Assembly (NCBI GenBank): GCA_016706565.1
Contig: JADJJI010000011.1
Span: 558,001 to 622,000, forward strand
Direction: 5' to 3'
Source: Piscinibacter sp.
GTDB lineage: Bacteria > Pseudomonadota > Gammaproteobacteria > Burkholderiales > Burkholderiaceae_C
DNA length: 64,000 nucleotides
Both the position numbers and the translations under genes were made by a program. The first letter of the stretch is position 1, and every line of letters begins with the position of its first letter. Positions 40,083-49,733 of the stretch are shown here, piece after piece. A model generated the notes under the pieces. That model was given only the letters and a program-made list of their open reading frames with translations. It searched no databases and was not told the DNA's origin.

Positions 40083-41312
40083 ATGCCCGTCAACCTGAGC
40101 GCGCCGAATCCGGCGGACCTGCACCCGGTGGCGGGTGTCGAACTCGGCATCACCATGGCCGGCGTGCGCAAGGCCAACCGGCGCGACCTGCTGGTGGTCA
40201 AGCTGGCGCCGGGGGCGTCGGTGGCCGGTGTATTCACGCAGAACCGCTTCTGCGCCGCACCGGTGCAGGTGTGCCGCGAGCACCTCGGCGGCGAGCAGGG
40301 CATCCGGGCCATCGTGGTCAACACCGGCAATGCCAACGCCGGCACCGGCGCCGACGGCCTGGCGCGGGCGCGCTCGACCTGCGCGGCGCTGGGTGCGCTG
40401 CTGGGTGTGGCGGCCGAGCAGGTGCTGCCGTTCTCCACCGGCGTGATCATGGAGACGCTGCCCAGCGAGCGGATCGAAGCCGCGCTGCCCGCGGCGCTGG
40501 CCGACGCGAAGCCGGACCAATGGGCCCTGGCCGCGCAGGCGATCATGACCACCGACACGCTGCCCAAGGCGGCGTCGCGCCAGGTGCAGATCGGCGGCAA
40601 GACCATCACCATCACCGGCATCAGCAAGGGCGCCGGCATGATCCGGCCGAACATGGCGACCATGCTCGGCTTCATCGCCACCGATGCGGCGATCGCCCCG
40701 CATCTGATGCAGGAACTGGTGCGCGAAGCGGCCGACCGCTCCTTCAACCGCATCACCATCGACGGCGACACCTCGACCAACGACTCGTTCGTGCTGATCG
40801 CCACTCACCAGGCCGGCAATGCGCCGATCGCGCAGGCCGAATCGCGCGACGGCGCGCTGCTGCGCGAGGCGCTGATCGCCGTCGCCCAGCAACTTGCGCA
40901 GGCCATCGTGCGCGACGGCGAAGGCGCGACCAAGTTCATCACCGTGCGCGTGGACGGCGGACGCAGCAAGGAAGAATGCCGCCAGGCCGCCTATGCGATC
41001 GCGCACTCGCCGCTGGTCAAGACAGCCTTCTTCGCCAGTGACCCCAACCTCGGGCGCATCCTCGCCGCGGTCGGCTACGCCGGCATCGCCGACCTCGACC
41101 AGTCGACCATCGACATGTTCCTCGACGACGTGCACGTCGTGCACCAGGGCGGCCGCCGCCCCGAGTACCGCGAGGAGGACGGCGCGCGGGTGATGAAGCA
41201 GTCCGAGATCACCGTGCGCATCGACCTGCACCGCGGCCCGGCCCACGCCACGGTCTGGACCTGCGACCTCAGCTACGACTACGTGAAGATCAACGCCGAC
41301 TACCGCAGCTGA
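40083..41312 (+). CDS. argJ: Glutamate N-acetyltransferase / amino-acid acetyltransferase (ArgJ)
   Basis: Recycles the acetyl group from N-acetylornithine to glutamate in arginine synthesis, and may also use acetyl-CoA. The 409 residues have the self-cleavage site [21 protein letters not shown], where the Thr before MLGF becomes the N-terminal nucleophile of the beta chain. [12 protein letters not shown] and [12 protein letters not shown] are other signatures. The ATG at 40083 is 25 bases after secA; earlier in-frame starts lie inside secA. It acts in the same pathway as argB at 16953. Confidence 0.96.
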   Translation: MPVNLSAPNPADLHPVAGVELGITMAGVRKANRRDLLVVKLAPGASVAGVFTQNRFCAAPVQVCREHLGGEQGIRAIVVNTGNANAGTGADGLARARSTCAALGALLGVAAEQVLPFSTGVIMETLPSERIEAALPAALADAKPDQWALAAQAIMTTDTLPKAASRQVQIGGKTITITGISKGAGMIRPNMATMLGFIATDAAIAPHLMQELVREAADRSFNRITIDGDTSTNDSFVLIATHQAGNAPIAQAESRDGALLREALIAVAQQLAQAIVRDGEGATKFITVRVDGGRSKEECRQAAYAIAHSPLVKTAFFASDPNLGRILAAVGYAGIADLDQSTIDMFLDDVHVVHQGGRRPEYREEDGARVMKQSEITVRIDLHRGPAHATVWTCDLSYDYVKINADYRS

Positions 41313-42118
41313 CCAGCGCGTTGCGCGGCGCGCAGGATCCAGGCTGCAGCCGCCGCAGCCGCCAGGTGCTTGAGCGTGTGGCCGCTGACCCAGCCGCCCA
41401 GCGCGTCCAGCACGGCGTGGTCGGCCAGCTCGAAGCCCTTGGCGACCACGTAGCCGGCGAGCAGGCCCCACCAGGCAGTGTCCGGCACGATTGAACGACC
41501 TTGCCGCGGCAGCCGCATCAGCAACGCGGCGGGCACGAGCAGCATCGGCAGGAACTGCACGAACAGGTAGGTGCGCAGGTCGCTGCGGCCAGCGAGTTCG
41601 CTGCCCCACCACAGCGCCACCGACGCGCTCGCCAGTGCGATGGCAGTGGCCAGCACGGTGGGGCGTGCCCAGCGAGCGTCTCGGCGCTCGGCGAGAAACG
41701 CGCACAGCAGCGCGGCACAGGCCCAGGCGATGGGCAGGCGATCGAAGGCCAGCGAGGCATTGTGCGGCGCCCAGTGGTAGGCCGACGAGCCGGCGGCCGT
41801 GGCCACCAGGGCGAGCGCGAAGCCGCGCCAGGGCAGCCAGGCGCCAATGCGTGGCGCGGCGCGGCCGGCCCACAGGGCCCACAGGCCGGCGACCGCGAAC
41901 GGCAGGTTGCTCAGCACGTCGGCGGCGTGCGGGATGCCCCAGGCTTCGCGCTGGTCGGCGAAGGCGTGGTAGCTGGCCCATTGCCCGATCGGGCCGCGCC
42001 ACCAGAGGGCAAGTGCAAGCGCCAGCGCGAGCCCGCACAGCACGATGTCTCGAATATCGAGCGACTGATGGGCAGCGGACGCTGCGGGCGATGAAGGACG
42101 GTTCTGCAGCGGTGTCAT
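41300..42118 (-). CDS. Alkaline ceramidase-like multi-pass membrane protein
   Basis: A 272-residue membrane protein with about seven hydrophobic segments, resembling the CREST/alkaline ceramidase superfamily. Candidate metal ligands are spread as in that family: [10 protein letters not shown] (Ser and His), FDRLPIAWA (Asp), and the C-terminal GHTLKHLAA (HxxxH). It may be a lipid amidase-type hydrolase, but no substrate can be named. The ATG at 42118 ([10 protein letters not shown]) is the best start; the open frame beyond is Arg-rich. It overlaps argJ convergently by 13 bp. Confidence 0.72.
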   Translation of the reverse strand: MTPLQNRPSSPAASAAHQSLDIRDIVLCGLALALALALWWRGPIGQWASYHAFADQREAWGIPHAADVLSNLPFAVAGLWALWAGRAAPRIGAWLPWRGFALALVATAAGSSAYHWAPHNASLAFDRLPIAWACAALLCAFLAERRDARWARPTVLATAIALASASVALWWGSELAGRSDLRTYLFVQFLPMLLVPAALLMRLPRQGRSIVPDTAWWGLLAGYVVAKGFELADHAVLDALGGWVSGHTLKHLAAAAAAAWILRAAQRAGQLR

Positions 42119-42273
42119 CTGAGGTCCCCGGAAAGACGAGTCGGCGCGATGTTGCTCGCCGTGCCGGCCGCCGCACAAGCGACACCGCACCGGTGCGCAC
42201 GACCGCCACTGCCGGTATCGCGCCGCGCCACCGATCGCGTCGACTCGGTACAACGCCCCCCACGTTTGCCGCA

Positions 42274-42303
42274 TTGCGTGCGTCGCGGGCTCGCTGATAG
42301 GAT
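42274..42303 (+). promoter_or_regulatory. Putative sigma70 promoter of the His-leader/MFS unit
   Basis: TTGCGT (42274-42279) and TAGGAT (42298-42303) are separated by 18 bp, each matching consensus at 4/6. The start site would be near 42310, about 20 bases before the leader ORF. Confidence 0.45.
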
Positions 42304-42330
42304 GGCTTCATAACATTCACACCGACGCCC

Positions 42331-42492
42331 ATGACCACGCACCACCACCACCTGCATCACGCCGCCCGCGGCGTGGCTGCCCGTGGTCTGGCGTGGTGCA
42401 TTCCGGCATCGCGACCGCGCCATCCGGCGGCTGTATCGGCCGGCATGTGTGCAGCGAATCGCTCGCTCAAGCGGGCATTCGGCGCCTTCTAG
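42331..42492 (+). CDS. Possible His-rich leader peptide (53 codons)
   Basis: A short ORF starts MTTHHHHLHHAARG, with six His codons in seven (CAC or CAT), and ends at TAG 42490-42492. It sits ~20 bases after a predicted start site and 145 bases before the MFS ATG. The His block overlaps a segment (GCACCAC, 42339-42345) that pairs perfectly with GTGGTGC (42393-42399), as in amino-acid attenuator leaders where ribosome stalling at the codons changes folding. A metal-binding role for the His run is another possibility. No good Shine-Dalgarno is visible, so translation is unproven. Confidence 0.45.
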   Translation: MTTHHHHLHHAARGVAARGLAWCIPASRPRHPAAVSAGMCAANRSLKRAFGAF

Positions 42493-42494
42493 TC

Positions 42495-42531
42495 CTCTCA
42501 GCCCCGCCTCCACCGAGGCCCCCGCTGAGAG
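42495..42531 (+). promoter_or_regulatory. Leader hairpin after the His-rich ORF, competing with the MFS Shine-Dalgarno
   Basis: CTCTCAGC (42495-42502) pairs perfectly with GCTGAGAG (42524-42531), with a nested GCCTC/GAGGC stem (42506-42519). CCTCTC at 42494-42499 could instead pair with GAGAGG at the MFS ribosome binding site (42623-42628). The two structures are mutually exclusive, so this hairpin may free the ribosome binding site. No T-run follows, so it is not an intrinsic terminator. Confidence 0.4.
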
Positions 42532-42636
42532 ATCGGCGGGGAGATCGGGTCCTTCGATTCCCTCGCCATACCGGGTCCAACGATCCATCAGGGTGCCCAC
42601 CGGCGCCCGCCGAGAGACGAACGAGAGGTGGCAACC

Positions 42637-43998
42637 ATGACCCAATGGCTGCTGAGTCTGAAAGAGAGTGCACTGGTCCGGCTGCTGCGATGGCTGGACG
42701 GCGTGCTGCCGCGCGACGACCTGCTGCGCCAGGCCACCTACCGCCGCCTGTGGACGTCGATCCTGATCAGCTCCTTCGGGGGGCAGGTCACGATGCTCGC
42801 GCTGCCGCTCACCGCGGCGGTGTTGCTGAATGCCTCGCCCACCCAGATGGGCCTGCTCACGGCAATGGAGATCGTCCCCTTCGTGCTGTTCTCGCTGCCC
42901 TCCGGCGTGTGGCTGGATCGCGTGCGCAAGCTGCCGGTCTACGTGGTCGGCGAGTCTGCGCTGTCCGTCGTCGTGGCCAGCGTGCCGCTGGCCTGGTGGC
43001 TGGGCTGGTTGACGATGCCCTGGCTGTACGTCGTCGGTTTCGTCATCGGCACCATCTACACCACCGCCGGCTCGGCCGCGCAGATCGTGCTCACGCAGGT
43101 GGTGGCGCGCGAGCGGCTGGTCGAGGCGCACGCGAAGAATGCGCTGGCCACCTCGGGCGCCGAGGTCGCCGGGCCGGGTTTTGCCGGCGCCTTGATCAAG
43201 CTCGTCGGCGCACCGCTGGCGCTGCTCGTCGACGCGGTGCTGCTGCTGGTGTCGGCCGGCATCCTGCGCGGCATCGTCGTCAACGAGGAGCGGCTGGTGC
43301 GGCACGATGCGCACTTCTGGCGCGACCTGAAGACCGGCGTGCGCTTCGTCGCGCGGCAGAAGCTGCTGGTGGCGCTGGCCTGTGCGGTCGGCATGTGGCA
43401 GATGTGCCATCACGCGGCGATCGTGGTGCAGATCCTCTTCGCCACGCGCACGCTGGGGCTGAGCGAGCAGGCGGTGGGCCTGAGCTACATGGGCATGGGC
43501 CTGGGCACCATCGTCGCCAGCGTCTACGGCAACCGCATCAGCCGGCGCGTCGGGCCGGGCCGCTGCCTGACGCTGGGCTTCGCCATCTGCGGCGCCGGCT
43601 GGCTGATGCTCGCCTTCGCGCCGGCCAACCGCTGGGGCGTGGCCGCGTTCGCACTGATGCTGCTGATGTTCTCGGCCGGTGCGGTGCTGGTGTTCATCAA
43701 CTTCCTCGCGCTGCGCCAGGCCGTCACGCCCGAACCTCTGCTGGGGCGCATGACCAGCACGATGCGCTGGCTGATCCTGATCCCCGCCGGCCCGGGCGCG
43801 CTGCTGGGCGGCTGGCTGGGCGAGCACGTCGGTCTGCGCGCCTCGCTCGGCTTTGCCGGCGGCACGGCGCTGCTGCTCGCGCTGGTGGCCTCGCGCGTGC
43901 CGGTGATTCGCGACCTTCGCGAGCTGCCGAAGCCCGAACGCCACGACGACTGGCTGGGCGCCGAGTCCGCCGGCGTCGTTCCCGAATCGACGAAGTGA
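42637..43998 (+). CDS. MFS transporter (drug/siderophore exporter-like, MFS_3 group)
   Basis: A 453-residue major facilitator with about 12 membrane helices. Features include YRRLWTSILISSFGGQVTMLALPLTAAV in helix 1, VWLDRVRKLPVYVVGE (motif A-like loop between helices 2 and 3), and ISRRVGPGRCLTLGF in the equivalent loop of the second half. An N-terminal amphipathic stretch precedes helix 1. The type resembles EntS/MFS_3 exporters; the substrate is unknown. The ATG at 42637 follows AGAGG by eight bases. Its leader with the His-rich ORF suggests regulation. The GNAT gene follows 17 bp later. Confidence 0.87.
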   Translation: MTQWLLSLKESALVRLLRWLDGVLPRDDLLRQATYRRLWTSILISSFGGQVTMLALPLTAAVLLNASPTQMGLLTAMEIVPFVLFSLPSGVWLDRVRKLPVYVVGESALSVVVASVPLAWWLGWLTMPWLYVVGFVIGTIYTTAGSAAQIVLTQVVARERLVEAHAKNALATSGAEVAGPGFAGALIKLVGAPLALLVDAVLLLVSAGILRGIVVNEERLVRHDAHFWRDLKTGVRFVARQKLLVALACAVGMWQMCHHAAIVVQILFATRTLGLSEQAVGLSYMGMGLGTIVASVYGNRISRRVGPGRCLTLGFAICGAGWLMLAFAPANRWGVAAFALMLLMFSAGAVLVFINFLALRQAVTPEPLLGRMTSTMRWLILIPAGPGALLGGWLGEHVGLRASLGFAGGTALLLALVASRVPVIRDLRELPKPERHDDWLGAESAGVVPESTK

Positions 43999-44015
43999 AC
44001 CAAGGAGAGAGTTTC

Positions 44016-44618
44016 ATGGACCCGCTGTTGCTCGAGGTGCCCGAACGCATCGAGACCGAACGACTGATCCTGCGTTGCCCCCGGCCGGGCGACGGCCCGA
44101 CCGTGAACGAGGCCGAGCGCGAGACGCTGCAGGAGCTCAAGCCGTGGATGCCTTGGGCGCAGACGGCGAAGAGCCTTGACGAATCCGAGTCGTATTGCCG
44201 GCGCATGCAGGCGCGCTACCTGCTGCGCGAGGACCTGGTGATGTTCATGTTCGAGCGCGATGTGCTCGGGCGCGAGGGCCGCTTCCTCGGCGGCACCGGG
44301 CTGCATCGCATCGACTGGACGCTGCGCAGCTTCGAGATCGGCTACTGGCGCCGCAGGGGCTTCGGTGGCCACGGCTACATCACCGAGGCGGCGCGCGGCC
44401 TGGCGCGCCTGGCCTTCGACCGCCTCGGCGCGCGGCGCGTGGAGATCCGCACCGACGACGGCAATTCGGCGAGCTGGAAGGTGGCCGAGCGCGCCGGCTT
44501 CACGCTCGAGGCGCTGCTGCGTGGCGACAGCCTCACGCCGGCCGGCGAGGTGCGCAGCACGCGCGTCTATGCGCGCGTGCGTGGCATCGAGGAGCCGCTG
44601 GGCTCAGTCCAGCACTGA
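44016..44618 (+). CDS. GNAT-family N-acetyltransferase (RimJ/RimL-like)
   Basis: A 200-residue acetyl-CoA-dependent transferase of the RimJ/L group. It opens ERIETERLILRCPRPGD. The acetyl-CoA loop is RRRGFGGHGYITEAARGLARLAF, and the C-terminal DDGNSASWKVAERAGFTLEALLRGD strand-helix is typical. The acceptor could be a protein N-terminus or a small molecule. AAGGAGAGA precedes the ATG. It is co-transcribed with the MFS gene and overlaps ugpQ convergently by 15 bp. Confidence 0.88.
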   Translation: MDPLLLEVPERIETERLILRCPRPGDGPTVNEAERETLQELKPWMPWAQTAKSLDESESYCRRMQARYLLREDLVMFMFERDVLGREGRFLGGTGLHRIDWTLRSFEIGYWRRRGFGGHGYITEAARGLARLAFDRLGARRVEIRTDDGNSASWKVAERAGFTLEALLRGDSLTPAGEVRSTRVYARVRGIEEPLGSVQH

Positions 44619-45364
44619 GGATCCGGGCGAGAACTTGTCGACCGCGTCGGTGATCAGCCCGGCTATGCCCAGGCGAACCAGGCGCTGCGCCTCGGCGGCG
44701 TCATTCACCGTGTAGACGAGCGCGCGCATGCCGGCGTGTGCAGCTGCGAGATCAGCGCCGCGTCCATCAGGCCGTGATTGGTCACGCAGGCCCCGCAGCC
44801 CAGCGCCCGGGCGATGTCGAACCAGCCGCTCCACAGCGTGTCCAGCAGCAGCGCGCGAGGCAGCTGTGGGGCGGTTTCCTTCGCGCCCTGCAGCGACTCG
44901 GGGCGGAAGGAGCTGAGCAGCGGCGGCAGCGCCATGCCGCTGCGGTCGGTGGCCCACAGGCGCGCGGCTTCGCGTGCCACCACGCGGCCGGTCTCGAGTT
45001 CCTGGCCCGGCGTCGGCTTGATCTCGATGTTCAGCGCGAAGCCGTTGCGCAGGCAGTAGGCGGCCACCGCCTCCAGGCACGGGATGGGCTCGCCAGCAAA
45101 GGCCCGGCTGTGCCAGCCGCCGGCATCCAGGCGAGACAGCTCGCTCCAGGGACGATCGCCCGCGGTGCCGCGCTCGGGTGTCGTGCGCTGCAGCGTGGCG
45201 TCGTGCAGCAGGAACGGCCGACCATCGGCGCTCAGCTTCACGTCGCACTCGAAGGCGCGGTAACCGTGCGAGGCACCGACACGGAAGGCGGCCAGCGTGT
45301 TCTCCGGCGCCAGCTTGCCGGCGCCGCGGTGGGCGATCCACAGGGGGTAGGGCCAGGTGTCCAT
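44604..45364 (-). CDS. ugpQ: Glycerophosphodiester phosphodiesterase, frame broken near 44733
   Basis: Hydrolyses glycerophosphodiesters to glycerol-3-phosphate plus an alcohol. The sequence WIAHRGAGKLAPENTLAAF carries the catalytic HRG and PENT; LNIEIKPTPG supplies the Glu metal ligands. After DAALISQLH the frame is lost near 44733. The C-terminal AGMRALVYTVNDAAEAQRL continues in another frame to the stop at 44604. Restoring one G (CACACG-GCC) rejoins it, giving ~253 residues, the family length. The start is the ATG at 45364 or 45373. It ends the ugpBAEC operon, as expected for its product feeding the importer. Confidence 0.88.
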
Positions 45365-45375
45365 GGCCCGCATTG

Positions 45376-46446
<1,071 letters not shown>

Positions 46447-46458
46447 GGCTGCTTTCTC

Positions 46459-47316
46459 TTATTTTTCGGTGTCCACGAGGCCCTTGACGAACCAGCGCTG
46501 CATGAGCAGCACGACGAAGGCCGGCGGCAGCATGGCGAGGATGGCCGTGGCCATGATCAGGTTCCACTCGTTGGCCGCATCGCCGCCGACGAACATGCGC
46601 TTGATGCCCATCACGATGGGGTACATGCTCTCGTCGGTGGTCACGAGCAGCGGCCACAGGTACTGGTTCCAGCCGTAGATGAACTGGATGACGAACAGCG
46701 CCGCGATCGAGGTCATCGACAGCGGCACCAGCACGTCCTTGAAGAAGCGCATCGGGCCGGCGCCGTCGATGCGCGCGGCCTCGACCAGCTCGTCGGGCAC
46801 GGTCAGGAAGAACTGGCGGAACAGGAAGGTCGCGGTCGCCGACGCGATCAGCGGCACCGTCAACCCGGCAAAGCTGTTGAGCATGCCCAGGTTCGACACC
46901 ACCTCGTAGGTCGGCCCGATGCGCACCTCCACCGGCAGCATCAGCGTGATGAAGACCATCCAGAAGCACAGGCCGCGGCCGGGGAAGCGGAAGTAGACGA
47001 AGGCGAAGGCCGACAGCAGCGAGATCGCGATCTTGCCCAGCGCGATGCTCACCGCGCTGACCAGGCTGACCCACAGCATCGGTGCCACCGGCGCCACCTT
47101 GCTGCCGTAGCTGGTGGTGCCGCCGAACAGCGCGATGCGGTAGGTCTCCAGCATGTGCCCGCCCGGCGCCATCGACATCGGCGCCTGCTGCACGATCTGC
47201 TCCGAGGTCTGCGTGGAGGCGATGAAGGTCACGTAGACCGGGAAGGCGACCACGATCACGCCCAGGATGAGCACCAGGTGCGAGATGGCACGGCCGATCT
47301 TGTCGCGTTCGACCAT
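46459..47316 (-). CDS. ugpE: sn-Glycerol-3-phosphate ABC importer permease
   Basis: Inner-membrane permease subunit with six helices over 285 residues. The cytoplasmic loop that docks the ATPase carries [50 protein letters not shown] is typical of UgpE/MalG proteins. It lies one base after ugpA and 12 bases before ugpC on the minus strand. Confidence 0.95.
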   Translation of the reverse strand: MVERDKIGRAISHLVLILGVIVVAFPVYVTFIASTQTSEQIVQQAPMSMAPGGHMLETYRIALFGGTTSYGSKVAPVAPMLWVSLVSAVSIALGKIAISLLSAFAFVYFRFPGRGLCFWMVFITLMLPVEVRIGPTYEVVSNLGMLNSFAGLTVPLIASATATFLFRQFFLTVPDELVEAARIDGAGPMRFFKDVLVPLSMTSIAALFVIQFIYGWNQYLWPLLVTTDESMYPIVMGIKRMFVGGDAANEWNLIMATAILAMLPPAFVVLLMQRWFVKGLVDTEK

Positions 47317-47317
47317 G

Positions 47318-48205
47318 TCAGTACTGCACCTTCTTTTCCACGTACCTGAACTGCACGACGGTCAGCGCCACGACGATCGCCATCAGCACCACCGACTGCG
47401 CCGCCGAACCGCCCATGTCCAGCGCCTTGAAGCCGTCGTAGTAGACCTTGTACACGAGGATCGCGGTGTCCTTCCCCGGCCCGCCGTTGGTGGCTGCGTC
47501 GACGATCGCGAAGGTGTCGAAGAAGGCGTAGACGATGTTGATCACCAGCAGGAAGAAGGTCGTCGGTGTCAGCAGCGGAAACACGATGGTCCAGAAGCGC
47601 CGCCAGGGCCCGGCGCCGTCGATGGCCGCCGCCTCGATCAGGCTCTTCGGAATGCTCTGCAGCCCGGCCAGGAAGAACAGGAAGTTGTAGGAGATCTGCT
47701 TCCACACCGCGGCCATCACGATCAGCGCCATCGCGTGCGTGCCGTTGAGCAGGTGGTTCCAGTCGAAGCCCATGGCGCGCAGCGCGTAGCTGACGATGCC
47801 CACCGACGGCGCGAACATGAACAGCCACAGCACGCCGGCCACCGCCGGCGCCACCGCGTAGGGCCAGATCAGCAGCGTCTTGTAGATCGCCGCGCCGCGC
47901 ACCACGCGGTCGGCCATCACCGCCAGCAACAGCGCGATCGACAGCCCGCATCCGGCCACCAGGATCGAGAACACCGCGGTGGTCTTGAAGGAGGCCAGGT
48001 AGGTTTCGTCATCCCACAGGCGCTGGAAGTTCTGCCAACCGACGAACTCGGTCGTCGTGCCGAAGGCGTCCTGCTGCAGCACGCTCTGGTACAGCGCCTG
48101 GCCGGCGGGCCAGAAGAAGAAGACCAGGATGACCGCCATCTGGGGTGCGATCAGCACCCAGGGCAGCCACCAGCTCTTGAAGAGGACGCGCTTCTCGACG
48201 GCCAA
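47318..48205 (-). CDS. ugpA: sn-Glycerol-3-phosphate ABC importer permease (TTG start)
   Basis: The partner permease of UgpE; 295 residues, six helices, EAA loop [25 protein letters not shown]. It opens [19 protein letters not shown], the typical UgpA start. No ATG is near; the start used is a TTG at 48205, six bases after the ugpB stop. A start a few codons away cannot be excluded. Confidence 0.94.
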   Translation of the reverse strand: MAVEKRVLFKSWWLPWVLIAPQMAVILVFFFWPAGQALYQSVLQQDAFGTTTEFVGWQNFQRLWDDETYLASFKTTAVFSILVAGCGLSIALLLAVMADRVVRGAAIYKTLLIWPYAVAPAVAGVLWLFMFAPSVGIVSYALRAMGFDWNHLLNGTHAMALIVMAAVWKQISYNFLFFLAGLQSIPKSLIEAAAIDGAGPWRRFWTIVFPLLTPTTFFLLVINIVYAFFDTFAIVDAATNGGPGKDTAILVYKVYYDGFKALDMGGSAAQSVVLMAIVVALTVVQFRYVEKKVQY

Positions 48206-48211
48206 GATGTC

Positions 48212-49524
48212 TCAGCTCTTGTTCGCTTTTTCGAAGCGCTCGAGCTGTTCGTTGCCGCGCTTGACTGCGGCCTCGATGCCTTCCTGGGCGCTCTTCTTGC
48301 CGCTCCAGACGTGCTCCATCTCCTCGTCGATGATGGTGCGGATCTGCACGAAGTTGCCCAGGCGGATGCCGCGCGACTTGTCGGTGGTCTTGCGGATCAT
48401 CTGCGTCACCGACACGTCGGTGCCGGGGTTCTGCTTGTAGAAGCCGCTCTTGTCGGTCAGCTCGAACGAGGGCAGCGTGACCGGCAGGTAGCCGGTGCGC
48501 TGGTGGCTGGCGGCGGCGACGTCGGCTTGGACAGGTGGGCGAAGAACTGCGCCACGCCCTTGTACTCCGCGGGCTTCTTGCCCGACATCACCCACAGGCT
48601 GGCGCCGCCGATCACGGTGTTCTGCGGCGCGCCCGGCACGTCGGGGTAGTAGGGCAGCGTCGAGATGCCGGAGGCGAACTTGGAGTTGCGCTTGATGCTG
48701 CCGTACAGCGCCGAGGTGGCGGTGGCCATCGCGCACTCGCCCGACACGAAGGTGGCGTCGGCGGCGTTGCCGCGGCCCTTGTAGACGAACAGGCCCTGCT
48801 TGGCCATGTTGGCCAGGTTCTCGATGTGGCGCACGTGCAGCGGCGTGGTGAAGGCCAGCCGCGTGTCCAGGCCGCCGAAGCCGTTGCGCTTGGTGGCGAA
48901 CTCGACGTTGTGCCAGGCCGAGAAGCTCTCGAGCTGCGTCCAGCTCTGCCAGCTGGTGGTGAACGGGCACTTGTGGCCGCTGGCCTTGAGCTTGGCCGCG
49001 GCCAGGGCCACTTCGGGCCAGGTCTTGGGCGGGTTCTCGGGGTCGAGGCCGGCGGCCTTGAAGGCGTCCTTGTTGTAGTGGAACACCGGCGTCGAGCTGT
49101 TGAACGGGAAGCTCAGCATCTGGCCGTTGGGCGCCGTGTAGTAGCCGGCCACGGCGGGCACGTAGATCTTCGGGTCGAACTTCTGGCCGGCATCGGCCAT
49201 CACCTTGCCCACCGGCACGATGGCGCCCTTGCTGGCCATCATGGTGGCCGTGCCGACCTCGAACACCTGCAGGATGTGCGGCGCGTTGCCGGCGCGGAAG
49301 GCGGCGATCGCGGCCGTCATCGACTCGTCGTAGCTGCCCTTGAAGGTGGGCACGACCTTGTAGTCCTTCTGGCTGGCGTTGAAGTCCTTGGCCAGGTCGT
49401 TGACCCATTCGCCCAGCGCGCCGCCCATCGAGTGCCACCACTGGATCTCGGTCTGCGCCTGGGCCGGGCCGGCCAGGGCGGCGCCGAGAACGAGGCAGGG
49501 AAGGGCGAGGCGGGAAGGCTTCAT
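48212..49524 (-). CDS. ugpB: sn-Glycerol-3-phosphate-binding periplasmic protein, frame broken near 48524
   Basis: The periplasmic receptor of the importer (extracellular solute-binding family 1). It has a signal peptide (about 1-23, GPAQAQ), TEIQWWHSMGGALGEWVNDL, and FNSSTPVFHYNKDAFKAAGLDP. After VAQFFAHLSKP the frame is lost near 48524. The remaining ~105 residues (DVAAASHQRTGYLPVTLPSF to the stop) follow in another frame. Restoring one G (CCG-GAC) rejoins it to ~437 residues, the normal size. GGAG precedes the ATG at 49524. It heads the operon; a TAGACT hexamer upstream, inside a short inverted repeat (GCCAG-N6-CTGGC), is a possible -10. Confidence 0.92.
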
Positions 49525-49733
49525 GACGGCTCCGTGATGGAAAGGTGACGCGCCGGGCGGCGCGCCGGCCAGTCTAGGCTGGCGATGTGACAGCCGCGTT
49601 TATGGTCCCGGGCGCCCGCCGAGGCAACGGGGATAACCCGCCGCGCGCATCCTGGCCGGGCCAGGGGATTGCTGCACTGCGCTACGATTCGTCCTCAAGC
49701 GCCAACACGGGGGCCGAGGCGCCCCCGGCCTCC

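Larger units (their letters stand above)
42119..42636 (+). promoter_or_regulatory. 518 bp upstream region with leader RNA of the MFS gene
   Basis: The stretch between the divergent ceramidase-like gene and the MFS gene holds no ordinary gene. From left to right it has the ceramidase-like gene's upstream DNA, a promoter (42274-42303), a His-rich leader ORF (42331-42492), a strong hairpin (42495-42531), further GC-rich pairing segments, and the MFS ribosome binding site AGAGG (42624-42628). A leader RNA of ~330 bases for a transporter gene suggests post-initiation control. Confidence 0.55.

Noticed and set aside
42495-42600. Intrinsic terminator in the His-leader region
   Set aside because: The stems are strong but no U-run follows any of them, so classic transcription attenuation is not supported.
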